Source: Bacillota bacterium (GTDB taxonomy: Bacteria > Bacillota > Clostridia > Christensenellales > SZUA-584). From it: DNA of 19,905 bases. Where the stretch lies: assembly GCA_023459495.1 (NCBI GenBank), contig JAEWTL010000010.1:1-19905 (forward strand), written 5' to 3'. Below, piece by piece: positions 8,157 through 16,010 of this stretch. The number at the start of each line of letters is the position of its first letter. The first letter of the stretch is position 1. The translations under genes and the position numbers were made by a program. The notes beneath the pieces are model-generated. The model had not been told where the DNA came from. It did no database searches and saw nothing but the letters and a program-made list of their open reading frames with translations.

Positions 8157-8731
8157 CGGGTCAGCCATAACCTCAGTTGTTGTTTCAGTGCATACCCCAG
8201 CTGTTTCGGCATTTCCGCAGCAATAATGCGGTCGCGGGCATCTTCAAATGCCTGTGTCAGCGGTCCGGACAGCGGGACTTTCACCACATCAATGGGGTAA
8301 CGATTTTTGCCATCAATACGCCGCATCACATGCCAGCGACCATTCGCCAGTTGCTGAATAAACGCATCCCGGAAAAGATATTTACCCACCTTCAGCACAC
8401 TGCCACGGTACTGCAGTTTTCCACCACGCCGGGCCAGTCTGACCCGGGCTGTCCCCAGCTTAATAGCGGGCAGATTGCCCCGGTTAACGCGGATCCTGGC
8501 CGTCATTTTTCCTGACGGACTGGCTTTAAACACCCGGACACGCTGACGTACCAGTTTCAGGGGGATCCCTTTCACCTGGTTATCTCCCGCAACGGTATTC
8601 CCGGCAACCTGCCGGGTGGCGACCGAGACCGCTTTCTGTGCCACACGATTTATCGCCCATGCGCTGGCCTGTGGCACCATACGGGTATCAAGGCTGTTCA
8701 GATTACGGATGGCATTCTCAAGCCCCTTCAT
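8153..8731 (-). CDS. Z: Minor tail protein Z
   Basis: Tail completion protein of 192 aa (lambda gpZ family), needed for correct DNA positioning at the head-tail joint. It begins MKGLENAIRNLNSLD and is strongly basic, with RxRxR-type clusters (TARIRVNRGNLPAIKLG, VRLARRGGKL), as is typical for Z. ATG 8731 follows GAGG with 6 nt spacing and lies 11 nt after the preceding adaptor gene. The stop overlaps the U start (ATGA). The N-terminus is well conserved in type, and no break is seen. Confidence 0.92.
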   Translation of the reverse strand: MKGLENAIRNLNSLDTRMVPQASAWAINRVAQKAVSVATRQVAGNTVAGDNQVKGIPLKLVRQRVRVFKASPSGKMTARIRVNRGNLPAIKLGTARVRLARRGGKLQYRGSVLKVGKYLFRDAFIQQLANGRWHVMRRIDGKNRYPIDVVKVPLSGPLTQAFEDARDRIIAAEMPKQLGYALKQQLRLWLTR

Positions 8732-8742
8732 CCCACACCTCT

Positions 8743-9018
8743 TTACTCAATAAAGATCATTGGCTTACCGTTAAAACGTTCATGCCGTGTGACCGTCCAT
8801 TGTTGTCCGTCATAAACAACGCGATCCCCGCGCCGTGGGCGGTATCCCGAAGAAAACACCACCAGAGAGACCGCAGGTCCGGACAGAGCATTCAGCTCTG
8901 CCAGTGTTTCTCCCGGGATCACAGTCATATCGGCATCATTAATCGAGGCTGTCTTTCCCATCTTTCTGACCGTGATCGCATCCATACGCGCTGCCAGCCT
9001 GGAAAAGGGATCAGACAT
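8743..9018 (-). CDS. Small head-tail adaptor / completion protein (Gifsy-2-type, often mislabelled 'ATP-binding sugar transporter-like')
   Basis: A 91-aa protein beginning MSDPFSRLAARMDAITVRKMG, with a short beta-rich C-terminal half around YRPRRGDRVVYDGQQWTV. I recognise this as the small protein found between the capsid and Z genes in lambda-like phages with a fused protease-capsid gene. Its position matches lambda FII, the head completion protein that gives the tail its binding site, so a head-tail joining role is inferred from context. It contains no visible nucleotide-binding motif, so the transporter-like database name should be ignored. The start overlaps the end of the DUF2190 gene by 8 nt, which suggests coupling; the ribosome site is weak. 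Confidence 0.8.
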   Translation of the reverse strand: MSDPFSRLAARMDAITVRKMGKTASINDADMTVIPGETLAELNALSGPAVSLVVFSSGYRPRRGDRVVYDGQQWTVTRHERFNGKPMIFIE

Positions 9019-9334
9019 TGAGTTTTACCGGCACTTCTTCTGCACTGGTTCCGGCATCTGCCCAGACAACCCCGACCAGCGGATCAGAGCCGCTGTTAGT
9101 CAGCTGAACTTTTCCGGACTTCAGATAAACCTTCTTACCCGTTTTCATATCATCCGTTTTCAGCTTAGGCAGCATAAACACACCTTCGGTCATGCCGTCG
9201 CCTGTTTCACCCTGTGGAATATCGGTCAGCGCCACCGCAAAAATATTACCCACCTGCACCAGATCTCCGCTGCTGATGGCTGCACTGGCAACAATCGCCA
9301 CCGTTTTTCCTTCTTCTACAAAATTCTTTGCCAT
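9011..9334 (-). CDS. DUF2190 family protein, probable capsid decoration/stabilising protein
   Basis: A 107-aa protein beginning MAKNFVEEGKTVAIVASAAISSG. The alternating hydrophobic beta pattern and the GDLVQVGNIFAVALTDIPQGETG block are typical of the DUF2190 family, which sits directly after the major capsid gene in many phages and is likened to capsid decoration proteins such as lambda D. That role is an inference from position. ATG 9334 follows CGGAGA; a longer in-frame version from 9379 would begin inside the upstream hairpin region and is rejected. Translation is preceded by two hairpins that separate it from the capsid gene. Confidence 0.82.
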   Translation of the reverse strand: MAKNFVEEGKTVAIVASAAISSGDLVQVGNIFAVALTDIPQGETGDGMTEGVFMLPKLKTDDMKTGKKVYLKSGKVQLTNSGSDPLVGVVWADAGTSAEEVPVKLNV

Positions 9335-9347
9335 AACTGTCTCCGCA

Positions 9348-9366
9348 CAGCCCCGTTCAGGGGCTG
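9348..9366 (-). other. 7-bp hairpin just upstream of the DUF2190 ribosome site
   Basis: A perfect stem CAGCCCC/GGGGCTG with a 5-nt loop lies directly upstream of the CGGAG Shine-Dalgarno sequence at 9341-9345. It has no T-tract, so it is not a terminator. It could protect the 5' end of a processed mRNA or shape access to the ribosome site. It forms a tandem pair with the terminator-like hairpin at 9378-9396. Confidence 0.55.
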
Positions 9367-9377
9367 ATTTCAGGTAC

Positions 9378-9396
9378 AAAAAAAGCCCTTACGGGC
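9378..9396 (-). terminator. Rho-independent terminator after the capsid gene
   Basis: Minus strand: stem GCCC/GGGC closed by a GTAA tetraloop (GNRA type), followed by seven T residues. It starts about 25 nt after the capsid stop at 9421. The stem is short, so termination is probably partial. That suits a late operon in which the capsid protein is needed in far larger amount than the genes behind it. Confidence 0.7.
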
Positions 9397-9420
9397 CATC
9401 AGAGTTGTTGTCTGCGACGT

Positions 9421-11448
9421 TTACGCCGTACATTTCACCAGACCGCGGTGATCAACTGGCGCGACACCGGCGTCAATACGCACTTTCGTTGTCACGCCAT
9501 CCACACTGAAGCCCTCCATCTGATCAATATATGGCGTATCCACACCGTTGAGATAAGCCACTTCAATCGTATCGGAGCCTTTTGACGCAGCCAGGTAGAA
9601 GGTGGTCTGGCTGTTATCATCAAGACGAGGCTCTGCAATAACGGTCGCAAAATCTTTCACCGGGTTAATAATACCGGCGTTAATGTCAGCCCCCTTGACA
9701 CTTGAGGAGCGAATGACCTGGTTAGCAACAGACTCCATCGCCGTCGGTACCAGTACGAACGCAGGACGAATATTCAGATGACGCTCCCCCTCTTTCTGAA
9801 CGCGCATCAACTGGCGGGCTTTATCCAGCGATGCCACGTCCATTGCAGCGCTCTCCAGTACGTTTGCATGTTTCGCTTTATCGAACAGACTTACATTATC
9901 TGTGGAGATTTTCGGGTTAGACGTCAGAATGGCATAAACCAGATCGGCAATAGTGGATTTCGCCGCACGGCCCAGTTTCATCGGGACATCGGTCAGCATA
10001 TTCAGATCATCATTGATAATGGCCTGACGGGTGATACTGAACAGCTCGCCATAGGTCGCCAGTGCAATAGTGGCCTGTTTATCTCCGGTGGTGACGTATT
10101 TATATTCCGCCCCTTCACGCACCTGACGCAGAGCACTGAAGCCCCCCATACCCACACGATGGGCAATTTTAAAATCAGACAACTGACCTTTCCGCGTCCA
10201 CTGTTCATAGGTTTCAGGGGCATCTTCCCAGCCCTGCAGAATGGCTTTGTTCGCAACATCCAGCAGAATATTACCGAAGTCAGACGTACTGTGTGTGAAC
10301 GCCGCACCGACCATCTGCATTGGGTTATAACTGGAAACCCCAATACCCCGTTCAGTCAGTGACATACGGGCATATTCACGCAGGGTCATCCCGTTGTAGA
10401 CATTATCACGTTCGGTTTTTTCAAATCCGGCACGCGCCATCAGCGCCTGGCGGATCCCGTCCCCCACAAAATTACCGTTACCGGCATAAATATGAGCCGG
10501 GGTATTTTTATTGGATGGCGTGGACTCGCGCCCCATCTCGTTCAACAGCTTTTCGCGGGCCTGCTCCAGCGAACATTCAGGATCGGCAAGACACTGAGCC
10601 TGCAGCGTCTGATAACGCCCGCCAAACATGGCAAACAGATCATTAATACCGTTTACACGCGCTTTTTGCTCTGCCAGTACCTGCGCACGGATACTGTTTT
10701 CATCCACCACGGGTGCTGCTGCCTGCACTGGCGTCCGGGAGGCTGCAGGTTCATTATCCTGTACGCGTGGAGCACTGTTGCGTGGCGGAGTAATCATGTT
10801 TCGAATGGATTCCGGCATCTTTGTAAATTCCTCTGTACGTTTTGACTGAATACATGCCATTGCCTTAACGGCTGGCGTCACCTGATCAGCAAATCCATGT
10901 GCCAGACATTCGGCACCGGACATCCAGGTCTCATCCGCCAGCATGGCAGCAATTTCATCGGTGGTTTTCCCGGTTTTCTGTGCATAAGCGGGTAACAGAA
11001 CCGCCTCAACCTTATCGAGCAGGTCGGCATAGGTGCGCATGTCCTCCGCATCACCGCCCGTAAAGCCAAATGGTTTATGAATCATCATGAAGGTGTTTTC
11101 CGGCATAATGACCGGGTTTCCCACCATCGCAATGATCGACGCCATTGACGCCGCCACACCGTCGACATAAACGGTAATGGACGCACCATGTGTTTTCAGC
11201 GCATTAAAAATGGCGATGCCTTCAAAGACATCGCCACCCGGTGAATTGATATGGAGATTAATGTGGGTGATATCGCCCAGTGCATTCAGATCACTGATAA
11301 ACTGCTTCGCTGTAACACCCCAGAAACCAATCTCGTCATAAATATAAATATCCGCGTCACTCTGGTGACCAGCCTGCATCCTGAACCAGGAATTATTCTT
11401 CGGACTGGTCGTCGGTGTGCTGCGGCTCCTGTCGTTTCGTTGCGGCAC
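9421..11448 (-). CDS. ClpP-like prohead protease fused to major capsid protein
   Basis: One 675-aa frame encodes both the head maturation protease and the shell protein. Residues about 25-205 are a ClpP/S49-type serine protease: NSPGGDVFEG (68-77), nucleophile Ser101 in GVAASMAS, and His124 in MIHKPFGF. Residues about 245-308 are a charged helical linker that could act as a scaffold (delta) domain. Residues about 318-675 are an HK97-fold capsid region (DGIRQALMARAGF; LVPTAMESVANQVI). Start GTG 11448 is chosen because a perfect AAGGAGG ends 5 nt upstream; the longer frame to 11640 lies in portal codons. It overlaps the portal by 56 nt. The fusion is known from Gifsy-2-like prophages. Self-cleavage presumably frees the shell subunit. 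Confidence 0.9.
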   Translation of the reverse strand: MPQRNDRSRSTPTTSPKNNSWFRMQAGHQSDADIYIYDEIGFWGVTAKQFISDLNALGDITHINLHINSPGGDVFEGIAIFNALKTHGASITVYVDGVAASMASIIAMVGNPVIMPENTFMMIHKPFGFTGGDAEDMRTYADLLDKVEAVLLPAYAQKTGKTTDEIAAMLADETWMSGAECLAHGFADQVTPAVKAMACIQSKRTEEFTKMPESIRNMITPPRNSAPRVQDNEPAASRTPVQAAAPVVDENSIRAQVLAEQKARVNGINDLFAMFGGRYQTLQAQCLADPECSLEQAREKLLNEMGRESTPSNKNTPAHIYAGNGNFVGDGIRQALMARAGFEKTERDNVYNGMTLREYARMSLTERGIGVSSYNPMQMVGAAFTHSTSDFGNILLDVANKAILQGWEDAPETYEQWTRKGQLSDFKIAHRVGMGGFSALRQVREGAEYKYVTTGDKQATIALATYGELFSITRQAIINDDLNMLTDVPMKLGRAAKSTIADLVYAILTSNPKISTDNVSLFDKAKHANVLESAAMDVASLDKARQLMRVQKEGERHLNIRPAFVLVPTAMESVANQVIRSSSVKGADINAGIINPVKDFATVIAEPRLDDNSQTTFYLAASKGSDTIEVAYLNGVDTPYIDQMEGFSVDGVTTKVRIDAGVAPVDHRGLVKCTA

Positions 11449-12901
11449 TGCTGCCTCCTTTATCACTGGCCGGATCGGTATCAAATACCAGATCCAGCTT
11501 GCGGTTTTCATCAATTTCGGCCTTGCGCCGACGTTTGACATCATCCGGATTACGACCACCTGCACGTACCCAGTCTGATTCTGTCGCTGCTCCACCACGA
11601 ATCTGAATTTTCCAGGCCTCAGCCTCCTTAACAGGGTCAATCCACGGCATCACCGGTCCGGAGTACACCGCGGTATACAGTGAAGAACGGTCAAGATCGC
11701 GGGGTAGCCTGATAACACCGGATGCCACAGCCTGTTTCAGCCAGGCACGATACATCGGGCGGGTGACAGCACCAATAAACCAGTCCTGCAGGATCAGGTA
11801 GCCATCAGTGGATTCAACCAGCTCCTGACGCTGGGCGCTGTAAGTGCCGTTATAGTTGCGCGCTGTACTGGAAAAACTCAGACGACTGCCCGCCGCCACG
11901 GCACGCAACTGACCATTACGAAAAGTTTCAAGGTTAGGATTGGGGCGATCCGACTTCACCATTCCGATTTCTTCGCCGGGTTTCAGATCGTCGTAAATAA
12001 TGCCTGGCTGAATGGTAAGCTCGCGTTCCTTATCCTTGCTGCCATTACCATCCGGTTCATAGCTCTGCCCGTCGCCTTTGCGGATGTACATCCCCAGAGC
12101 AGCGGCGATCCTTGCTGCAGTCAGCTCATAATCTTCATAATCTTTCAGGGCACTGAGGCGGATCAGCACACCGGACAACAAAGACGTCCCGCGCATCTGG
12201 TGCAGACGGCGAACAAATTTAAGATGCAGCATTCGCTCTGCATCCACTTCTTTGGTTTCCATCTGCCGTCCGGATACGGGACGGCTTTTATACACCAGAT
12301 ATTTTTCGGGACGCCCCCAGTCATCAACAAACACGCCCTGATTCAGCCTGTTGCTCTCATCACTGGTCATGGGAATAAAGTCTGGCTCGAGCGCCTCCAG
12401 CCAGAAATGAACACCGGCAGAAGGCGTCAGGCTGTTTATGCGCCCGGAAACCATCTGGGCAAACACCTCACCATCGCGCAGCCAGGTACGCAGCATCAGA
12501 CGTTCCAGCATCGGACGGGTAAACTGCCCGGTGACTTCCGGGCTGACAGACCATTCACTCCATCGGGTGCGAATCTCCGCTGCCAGATCACGGGCAATGG
12601 CCCCATTGCGTAATACCGGATGTGGCTCGACAATAATCCCGTTTTTCCCCACCACCCGTTCTTCCAGCTTGTCAAATACACCAATAACCAGATCGTGGTT
12701 GTTATCAAGGTAACGGGCCTGCTCACGTAACGACACGGCCCCGTACTGGCTTAGCTGGTCGGCAGTTCGGTTCTCCCGTCGGGCTTTGTGTGTCCGCGTC
12801 GTTTTTACGGCTTCATAAGCCTGGATCACCGCACGGGAACGCAGCCTTGCCGCTTTCCATCCAGGTGAAAAAACGCCAATCACATCATCAAGAATTGCCA
12901 T
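11393..12901 (-). CDS. B: Portal protein (lambda gpB family)
   Basis: A 502-aa portal subunit; a dodecameric ring at one head vertex is the channel for DNA packaging and release. It begins MAILDDVIGVFSPGWKAARL and includes LRTWLRDGEVFAQMV and VHFWLEALEPDFIP, typical of lambda-family portals. Start ATG 12901 overlaps the gpW stop by one base (TGATG) and has GAGG 5 nt upstream. The 24 in-frame residues before it are gpW-region sequence. The acidic C-terminal tail (PQHTDDQSEE) overlaps the protease-capsid gene. It is longer than many HK97-type portals but normal for this family. The symbol B is by analogy with lambda; sequence similarity to lambda B is distant. Confidence 0.92.
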   Translation of the reverse strand: MAILDDVIGVFSPGWKAARLRSRAVIQAYEAVKTTRTHKARRENRTADQLSQYGAVSLREQARYLDNNHDLVIGVFDKLEERVVGKNGIIVEPHPVLRNGAIARDLAAEIRTRWSEWSVSPEVTGQFTRPMLERLMLRTWLRDGEVFAQMVSGRINSLTPSAGVHFWLEALEPDFIPMTSDESNRLNQGVFVDDWGRPEKYLVYKSRPVSGRQMETKEVDAERMLHLKFVRRLHQMRGTSLLSGVLIRLSALKDYEDYELTAARIAAALGMYIRKGDGQSYEPDGNGSKDKERELTIQPGIIYDDLKPGEEIGMVKSDRPNPNLETFRNGQLRAVAAGSRLSFSSTARNYNGTYSAQRQELVESTDGYLILQDWFIGAVTRPMYRAWLKQAVASGVIRLPRDLDRSSLYTAVYSGPVMPWIDPVKEAEAWKIQIRGGAATESDWVRAGGRNPDDVKRRRKAEIDENRKLDLVFDTDPASDKGGSSAATKRQEPQHTDDQSEE

Positions 12902-13113
12902 CAGAACCTCGCCAGCCGGTACCCAGGATGCCCCCGTCGTCGTGTAATCAGAGCCGCAAGGCGGCGCTCCCACTCCTGCCGTCCCTGCCGGATCTCAGAT
13001 AAGTTTTCCATGGTCATCTGCTGACCATTAAAGGTGACGGATTTTCCGTCCAGCACCGCCATTTCAGCTTCCATATAACGCTGAATCATGGCTTCGATAT
13101 CATTCTGGTTCAT
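12901..13113 (-). CDS. W: Head-tail joining protein W (gpW family)
   Basis: A 70-aa protein (MNQNDIEAMIQRYMEAEMAVL...) of the small alpha+beta gpW family, which binds under the portal and stops packaged DNA from leaking. Family signs are the size, the position between large terminase and portal, the central VTFNGQQMTMENLSEI segment and the basic end RRRGHPGYRLARF. Start ATG 13113 overlaps the terminase stop (ATGA) and has GGAGG 6 nt upstream; the ATG at 13119 abuts that ribosome site and is rejected. Confidence 0.92.
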   Translation of the reverse strand: MNQNDIEAMIQRYMEAEMAVLDGKSVTFNGQQMTMENLSEIRQGRQEWERRLAALITRRRGHPGYRLARF

Positions 13114-15212
13114 AACCATCCTCCGGAAGTCAGCCAGGGGTTAACATCGTCAGTTACTGTTTTCTTCCGTTTTTGTTTTTTAACAGGCGTGGATACCGGT
13201 TCCGGTGAGGATGACGGTTCGGTACTGTCCTGGACACACTCCAGCCAGGTTTCCCGGCTCGCCCACTCCGGTGCATCCGGCCAGCGGATCTTTTCGTATC
13301 CATGCAGAATGACCAGAGCCTCGGCATACACCATCAGGTCAAAAGCTTCGTTGGCACCGCGACCCGGCTTACTCCATTTCCCGTCACTGCTCCGCTCTTC
13401 ATACGTCAGTTCGTCGTAAAACCAGCTCCCCAGCCAGTCAGGGAAATGCACATAGCCGGGACCTGGCGAGTCACGCCATAACGCGTTATTCACCCGGTCT
13501 TTCAGTGCATCCGTCTGAAGAAGCCAGAGCGGCACATCACCTGCGGCCTGCGCCCGTCGGCCCGTTCGTCCGGTGTTATCAGGGAATGTACGGGTGATCA
13601 GTTTTGCGCGCCGGATGCTGTCGCCCTTAAACAGGTAAATACGTTTACCAAGGCCATCACGACGGCAACGACGCCAGAATTTATAGGCATTATCAGTGAC
13701 CCCGTCTTCACCGCCGGAGTCCACCGCCATTGCCATCAGTCGCATTTGTTGAGAAGGATCGGAGGCCAGCGGCCAGCTTTTATGAAAAACATCCGTCAGC
13801 AGGACATCCCAGTCTTCCGGATAGCTGGCCGGATCAATTCGCTGGCTCTCCCCGTCGCTGTCACCGCGCAATGACTGCGTGATGTTGTAACGATCAATAA
13901 TCCAGCGTTCGCCACGGCTGCCATAGCCCGTTACCTGAACCACAAAACGGCGATGACGTCCCGCCTGCACATCCACTGTCGCCACAAGGAAATTAACGCC
14001 ATCCGGCACACTGCGGGAAGGAACTGGCTCTGCCCGCTGCTCAAGCAGTTCACTTTTTCGTTGCTCCATGCTGGCGCGGGGAAGATAAGGTAATCCCCAG
14101 TCGGTATTGATAACCGTCTTGAGTGTTTCTTCACTTCCGGTTGTCTCGTATTCCTGTTCTGCAGTAAGCAGTTTGTAAACGAGTTGCGAGAGTGTCTGGT
14201 AAGCAGCTGCCGGACCCTCCATCCAGAATGACGCAATACGTGAGCGTCGGGGATCACCATAACGACTGCCATCCGCATTGATGGATTCACCATCCCGCAA
14301 CCAGACCCCACGTCCGTTCAGCTCACGTTTTTGTTCAGGCATAATCCGTCCTGAACAGGAAGGACACTGAATATAAGCCGCCTCACTTGCCAGCACGGGA
14401 TCGGCAATATCACGGAAACCAGCAACCACATCGCCGCAGGGCTGAAAATACTCACCACAGTGTGGACAGGGCCAGTACCAGCGACGGCGATCACCACGGT
14501 TATAGAGCGACAGGATCCCCGTGGTTGGTGGAGCCTCATGCGGTGAAGTCCGTCGCCATTTCACATCCTTCACATCCCTGCCGGGGGAACTCTCCACCAG
14601 CGTCATACCGCTGGACATAAATGTGGTGGTACGTTTTGAGGCAAGAGAGAAAGCATCCCCCTCGCCATCAATATCTTCCGGAAAACGGTCATAATCCGTC
14701 AGCGCGACGCATTTATAATCTGATGAGGACATGATATTGACTGACGGCCAGCCGATTTTCAGGTAGTTACCAGCAAGGAATGTTCTGTCATAAACGTTGT
14801 TGTCATTTTTGTTCGGACTCAGGCGACTGACCACTTCCGGGCTGACGCGAAACGTTCTGGCGAGTCGTTTTTTGGAGTGTTCGCGGGCTTTTTCCTCCGT
14901 CATCTGAATGATCAGCATATCAGCAGGATCGCAAATCACGTTGTAAATCACCCAGCCGTCAATCAGGCCGATAGTCTTGCCGGTTCGTGCCGGGCCAACA
15001 AATATCACTGCGTCGTATTCACGCGAGGCCAGGCAGTTCATCGGCTCAATAACATACGGTGCCACCAGCGGATCCCACGGGACTGAGTTCCCTGCCCCCA
15101 TGGGCACCCGCATATACTGAGCAACGGCATCAGCAACCCGCATTCGTCTCGGTGCGCGAAGGATATAACCTGAATCGGTTCGTGCTGCCTTTGCGGTTTC
15201 CTGATTCAGCAT
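13110..15212 (-). CDS. A: Terminase large subunit (lambda gpA family)
   Basis: DNA-packaging motor and cos nuclease, 700 aa. N-terminal ATPase: Walker A GPARTGKT at residues 73-80 and Walker B with acidic residues in VALTDYDRFPED (169-180). A zinc-ribbon-like CPHC (249-252) and a later CPSC pair follow. The nuclease half begins near ATVDVQAGRH, whose Asp is a likely metal ligand, and includes AMAVDSGGEDG. The C-terminus is basic (KKQKRKK), followed by a tail that should contact the portal. The start ATG shares one base with the terS stop (TAATG). It should partner TerS to nick the cosN identified at about 15881-15892. Confidence 0.96.
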   Translation of the reverse strand: MLNQETAKAARTDSGYILRAPRRMRVADAVAQYMRVPMGAGNSVPWDPLVAPYVIEPMNCLASREYDAVIFVGPARTGKTIGLIDGWVIYNVICDPADMLIIQMTEEKAREHSKKRLARTFRVSPEVVSRLSPNKNDNNVYDRTFLAGNYLKIGWPSVNIMSSSDYKCVALTDYDRFPEDIDGEGDAFSLASKRTTTFMSSGMTLVESSPGRDVKDVKWRRTSPHEAPPTTGILSLYNRGDRRRWYWPCPHCGEYFQPCGDVVAGFRDIADPVLASEAAYIQCPSCSGRIMPEQKRELNGRGVWLRDGESINADGSRYGDPRRSRIASFWMEGPAAAYQTLSQLVYKLLTAEQEYETTGSEETLKTVINTDWGLPYLPRASMEQRKSELLEQRAEPVPSRSVPDGVNFLVATVDVQAGRHRRFVVQVTGYGSRGERWIIDRYNITQSLRGDSDGESQRIDPASYPEDWDVLLTDVFHKSWPLASDPSQQMRLMAMAVDSGGEDGVTDNAYKFWRRCRRDGLGKRIYLFKGDSIRRAKLITRTFPDNTGRTGRRAQAAGDVPLWLLQTDALKDRVNNALWRDSPGPGYVHFPDWLGSWFYDELTYEERSSDGKWSKPGRGANEAFDLMVYAEALVILHGYEKIRWPDAPEWASRETWLECVQDSTEPSSSPEPVSTPVKKQKRKKTVTDDVNPWLTSGGWL

Positions 15213-15706
15213 TACTCCTCCTGCTGTAATTCCTCCTCATCATCCGCACCTGCTTCAGTCACCCGCAGGGCTATCTGATCGCGCAGATCATCAATAATGG
15301 ACTGAACACGGCTCACAGCGGCAGGCTGCAGACCGCAGTCACGTTCCAGAATATCCGGTAATGTCTCCAGCACCTGCACGACCGCTTTTGCCCAGATGGC
15401 AAACTCCCGTCTGACATCACTGGCCGGAATGAGTTGTGCCGTTTCCTGTTCGAACTTAAGACGCTCACGTTCAGACTGATACCAGGCTTTGCGCTCATGC
15501 GCGTCCATTTCGCCTTCTGCAACCGGCGGTGGCAATGCCAGAAATGCCGACACAATATCAACCACCCGATAAAGCTTGAGGTTGCTTTCATGCCCCCCTG
15601 CAACGGGTAGATTTTGCAGCCTTGCCGCAGCAGTCTGGCGATGTACACCTGACAGTGCCGCCAGTTGACTGATATTCAGCGTCAGATTTTTTAACTCTCG
15701 ATCCAT
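15212..15706 (-). CDS. Terminase small subunit (DUF1441, Nu1-like)
   Basis: A 164-aa DNA-recognition subunit of terminase. An N-terminal helix-turn-helix (about residues 8-35, LTLNISQLAALSGVHRQTAAARL) should bind cosB. It is followed by a proline-rich turn (LALPPPVAEGE), a coiled-coil/oligomerisation region (KAWYQSERERLKFEQETAQ) and an acidic C-terminus (ADDEEELQQEE) that may contact TerL. The family is DUF1441, a Nu1 relative found in lambda-like phages with the fused protease-capsid. ATG 15706 follows GGAG with 5 nt spacing. It is the first gene downstream of the cos region, as in lambda. Confidence 0.92.
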   Translation of the reverse strand: MDRELKNLTLNISQLAALSGVHRQTAAARLQNLPVAGGHESNLKLYRVVDIVSAFLALPPPVAEGEMDAHERKAWYQSERERLKFEQETAQLIPASDVRREFAIWAKAVVQVLETLPDILERDCGLQPAAVSRVQSIIDDLRDQIALRVTEAGADDEEELQQEE

Positions 15707-15798
15707 ACCCGCTCCAGAATGTTTTAAACATGCATCTCGCGAACAACTTTAGGCAAACGGTGTTAGTGATGAACAAAAAACAATCAAAATCGACACCA

Positions 15799-15837
15799 TA
15801 AAAATAAAACCACTGTAATATCAATCTATTACAGTGG
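15799..15837 (-). promoter_or_regulatory. cosB-like element: IHF site inside an 11-bp inverted repeat (terminator-like on the minus strand)
   Basis: A perfect 11-bp inverted repeat CCACTGTAATA/TATTACAGTGG (15810-15820 and 15827-15837) has a 6-bp spacer. The plus strand across its centre, TATCAATCTATTA (15819-15831), fits the IHF consensus WATCAANNNNTTR at every fixed position. It lies about 50-80 bp from the predicted cosN cut and upstream of terS, where lambda cosB has inverted terminase-binding sites and an IHF site. The minus strand also carries TTTTATTTTT after the repeat, so the element could act as a terminator. Both roles are inferred. Confidence 0.6.
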
Positions 15838-15875
15838 TGGTGATGACGAATGAAATTTCAAAAACTAGCCTTTTT

Positions 15876-15895
15876 CCGCGACGCTCCCGCCCCGT
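15876..15895 (-). other. Predicted cosN cleavage site
   Basis: The minus strand reads ACGGGGCGG...CGTCGCGG here, against lambda cosN ACGGGGCGG...CCTCGCGG. By alignment the 12-nt cohesive end would be GGGCGGGAGCGT (15892-15881), with partial twofold symmetry around it. The predicted cut lies 186 bp upstream of the terS start, almost exactly lambda's distance from its left end to Nu1. Further on, GGCTAGTTTTTGAAA echoes lambda's CGCTATTTATGAAA. The exact cut positions are inferred. Confidence 0.8.
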
Positions 15896-15956
15896 GGCAG
15901 GCCCCCCACTTGGAGGACCCATCAAAAATCAAGTGGATAAGTGGGAAATTATCTAT

Positions 15957-15986
15957 TAAAAAACCACCGACAGACGTCAGTGGTTC
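15957..15986 (-). terminator. Rho-independent terminator closing the accessory cassette
   Basis: Minus strand: a 10-bp stem AACCACTGAC/GTCGGTGGTT (one T-G pair) with a 4-nt loop, running into T residues. It lies 25 nt after the stop of the 430-aa gene (16011) and before cos, so the cassette forms its own transcription unit, a hallmark of prophage morons. Confidence 0.88.
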
Positions 15987-16010
15987 ATTGTTAACTACGA
16001 AAATTATCCT

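Larger units (their letters stand above)
15707..15956. other. Non-coding cos region between the accessory cassette and terS
   Basis: This roughly 250-bp stretch has no convincing open frame. It holds the predicted cosN, the inverted repeat with the IHF consensus and an A/T-rich tract, TTTGATTGTTTTTTGTTC on the minus strand (about 15765-15783), that recalls the lambda R1 region next to cosB. In an integrated prophage it is silent DNA; during packaging it is the terminase loading and cutting site. Late transcription must cross it to reach terS. Confidence 0.75.

Noticed and set aside
9778..10362. Plus-strand open frame of 194 aa opposite the capsid gene
   Set aside because: It mirrors the capsid coding frame on the other strand and has no ribosome site or family resemblance.
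11449..11640. Longer N-terminus of the protease-capsid fusion
   Set aside because: The extra 64 residues are portal codons read in another frame; a perfect AAGGAGG precedes GTG 11448.
15799..15837. Calling the cosB inverted repeat simply a transcription terminator
   Set aside because: It has a T-rich tail, but the perfect IHF consensus and its position between cosN and terS make a cos role at least as likely; another strong terminator already closes the cassette upstream.
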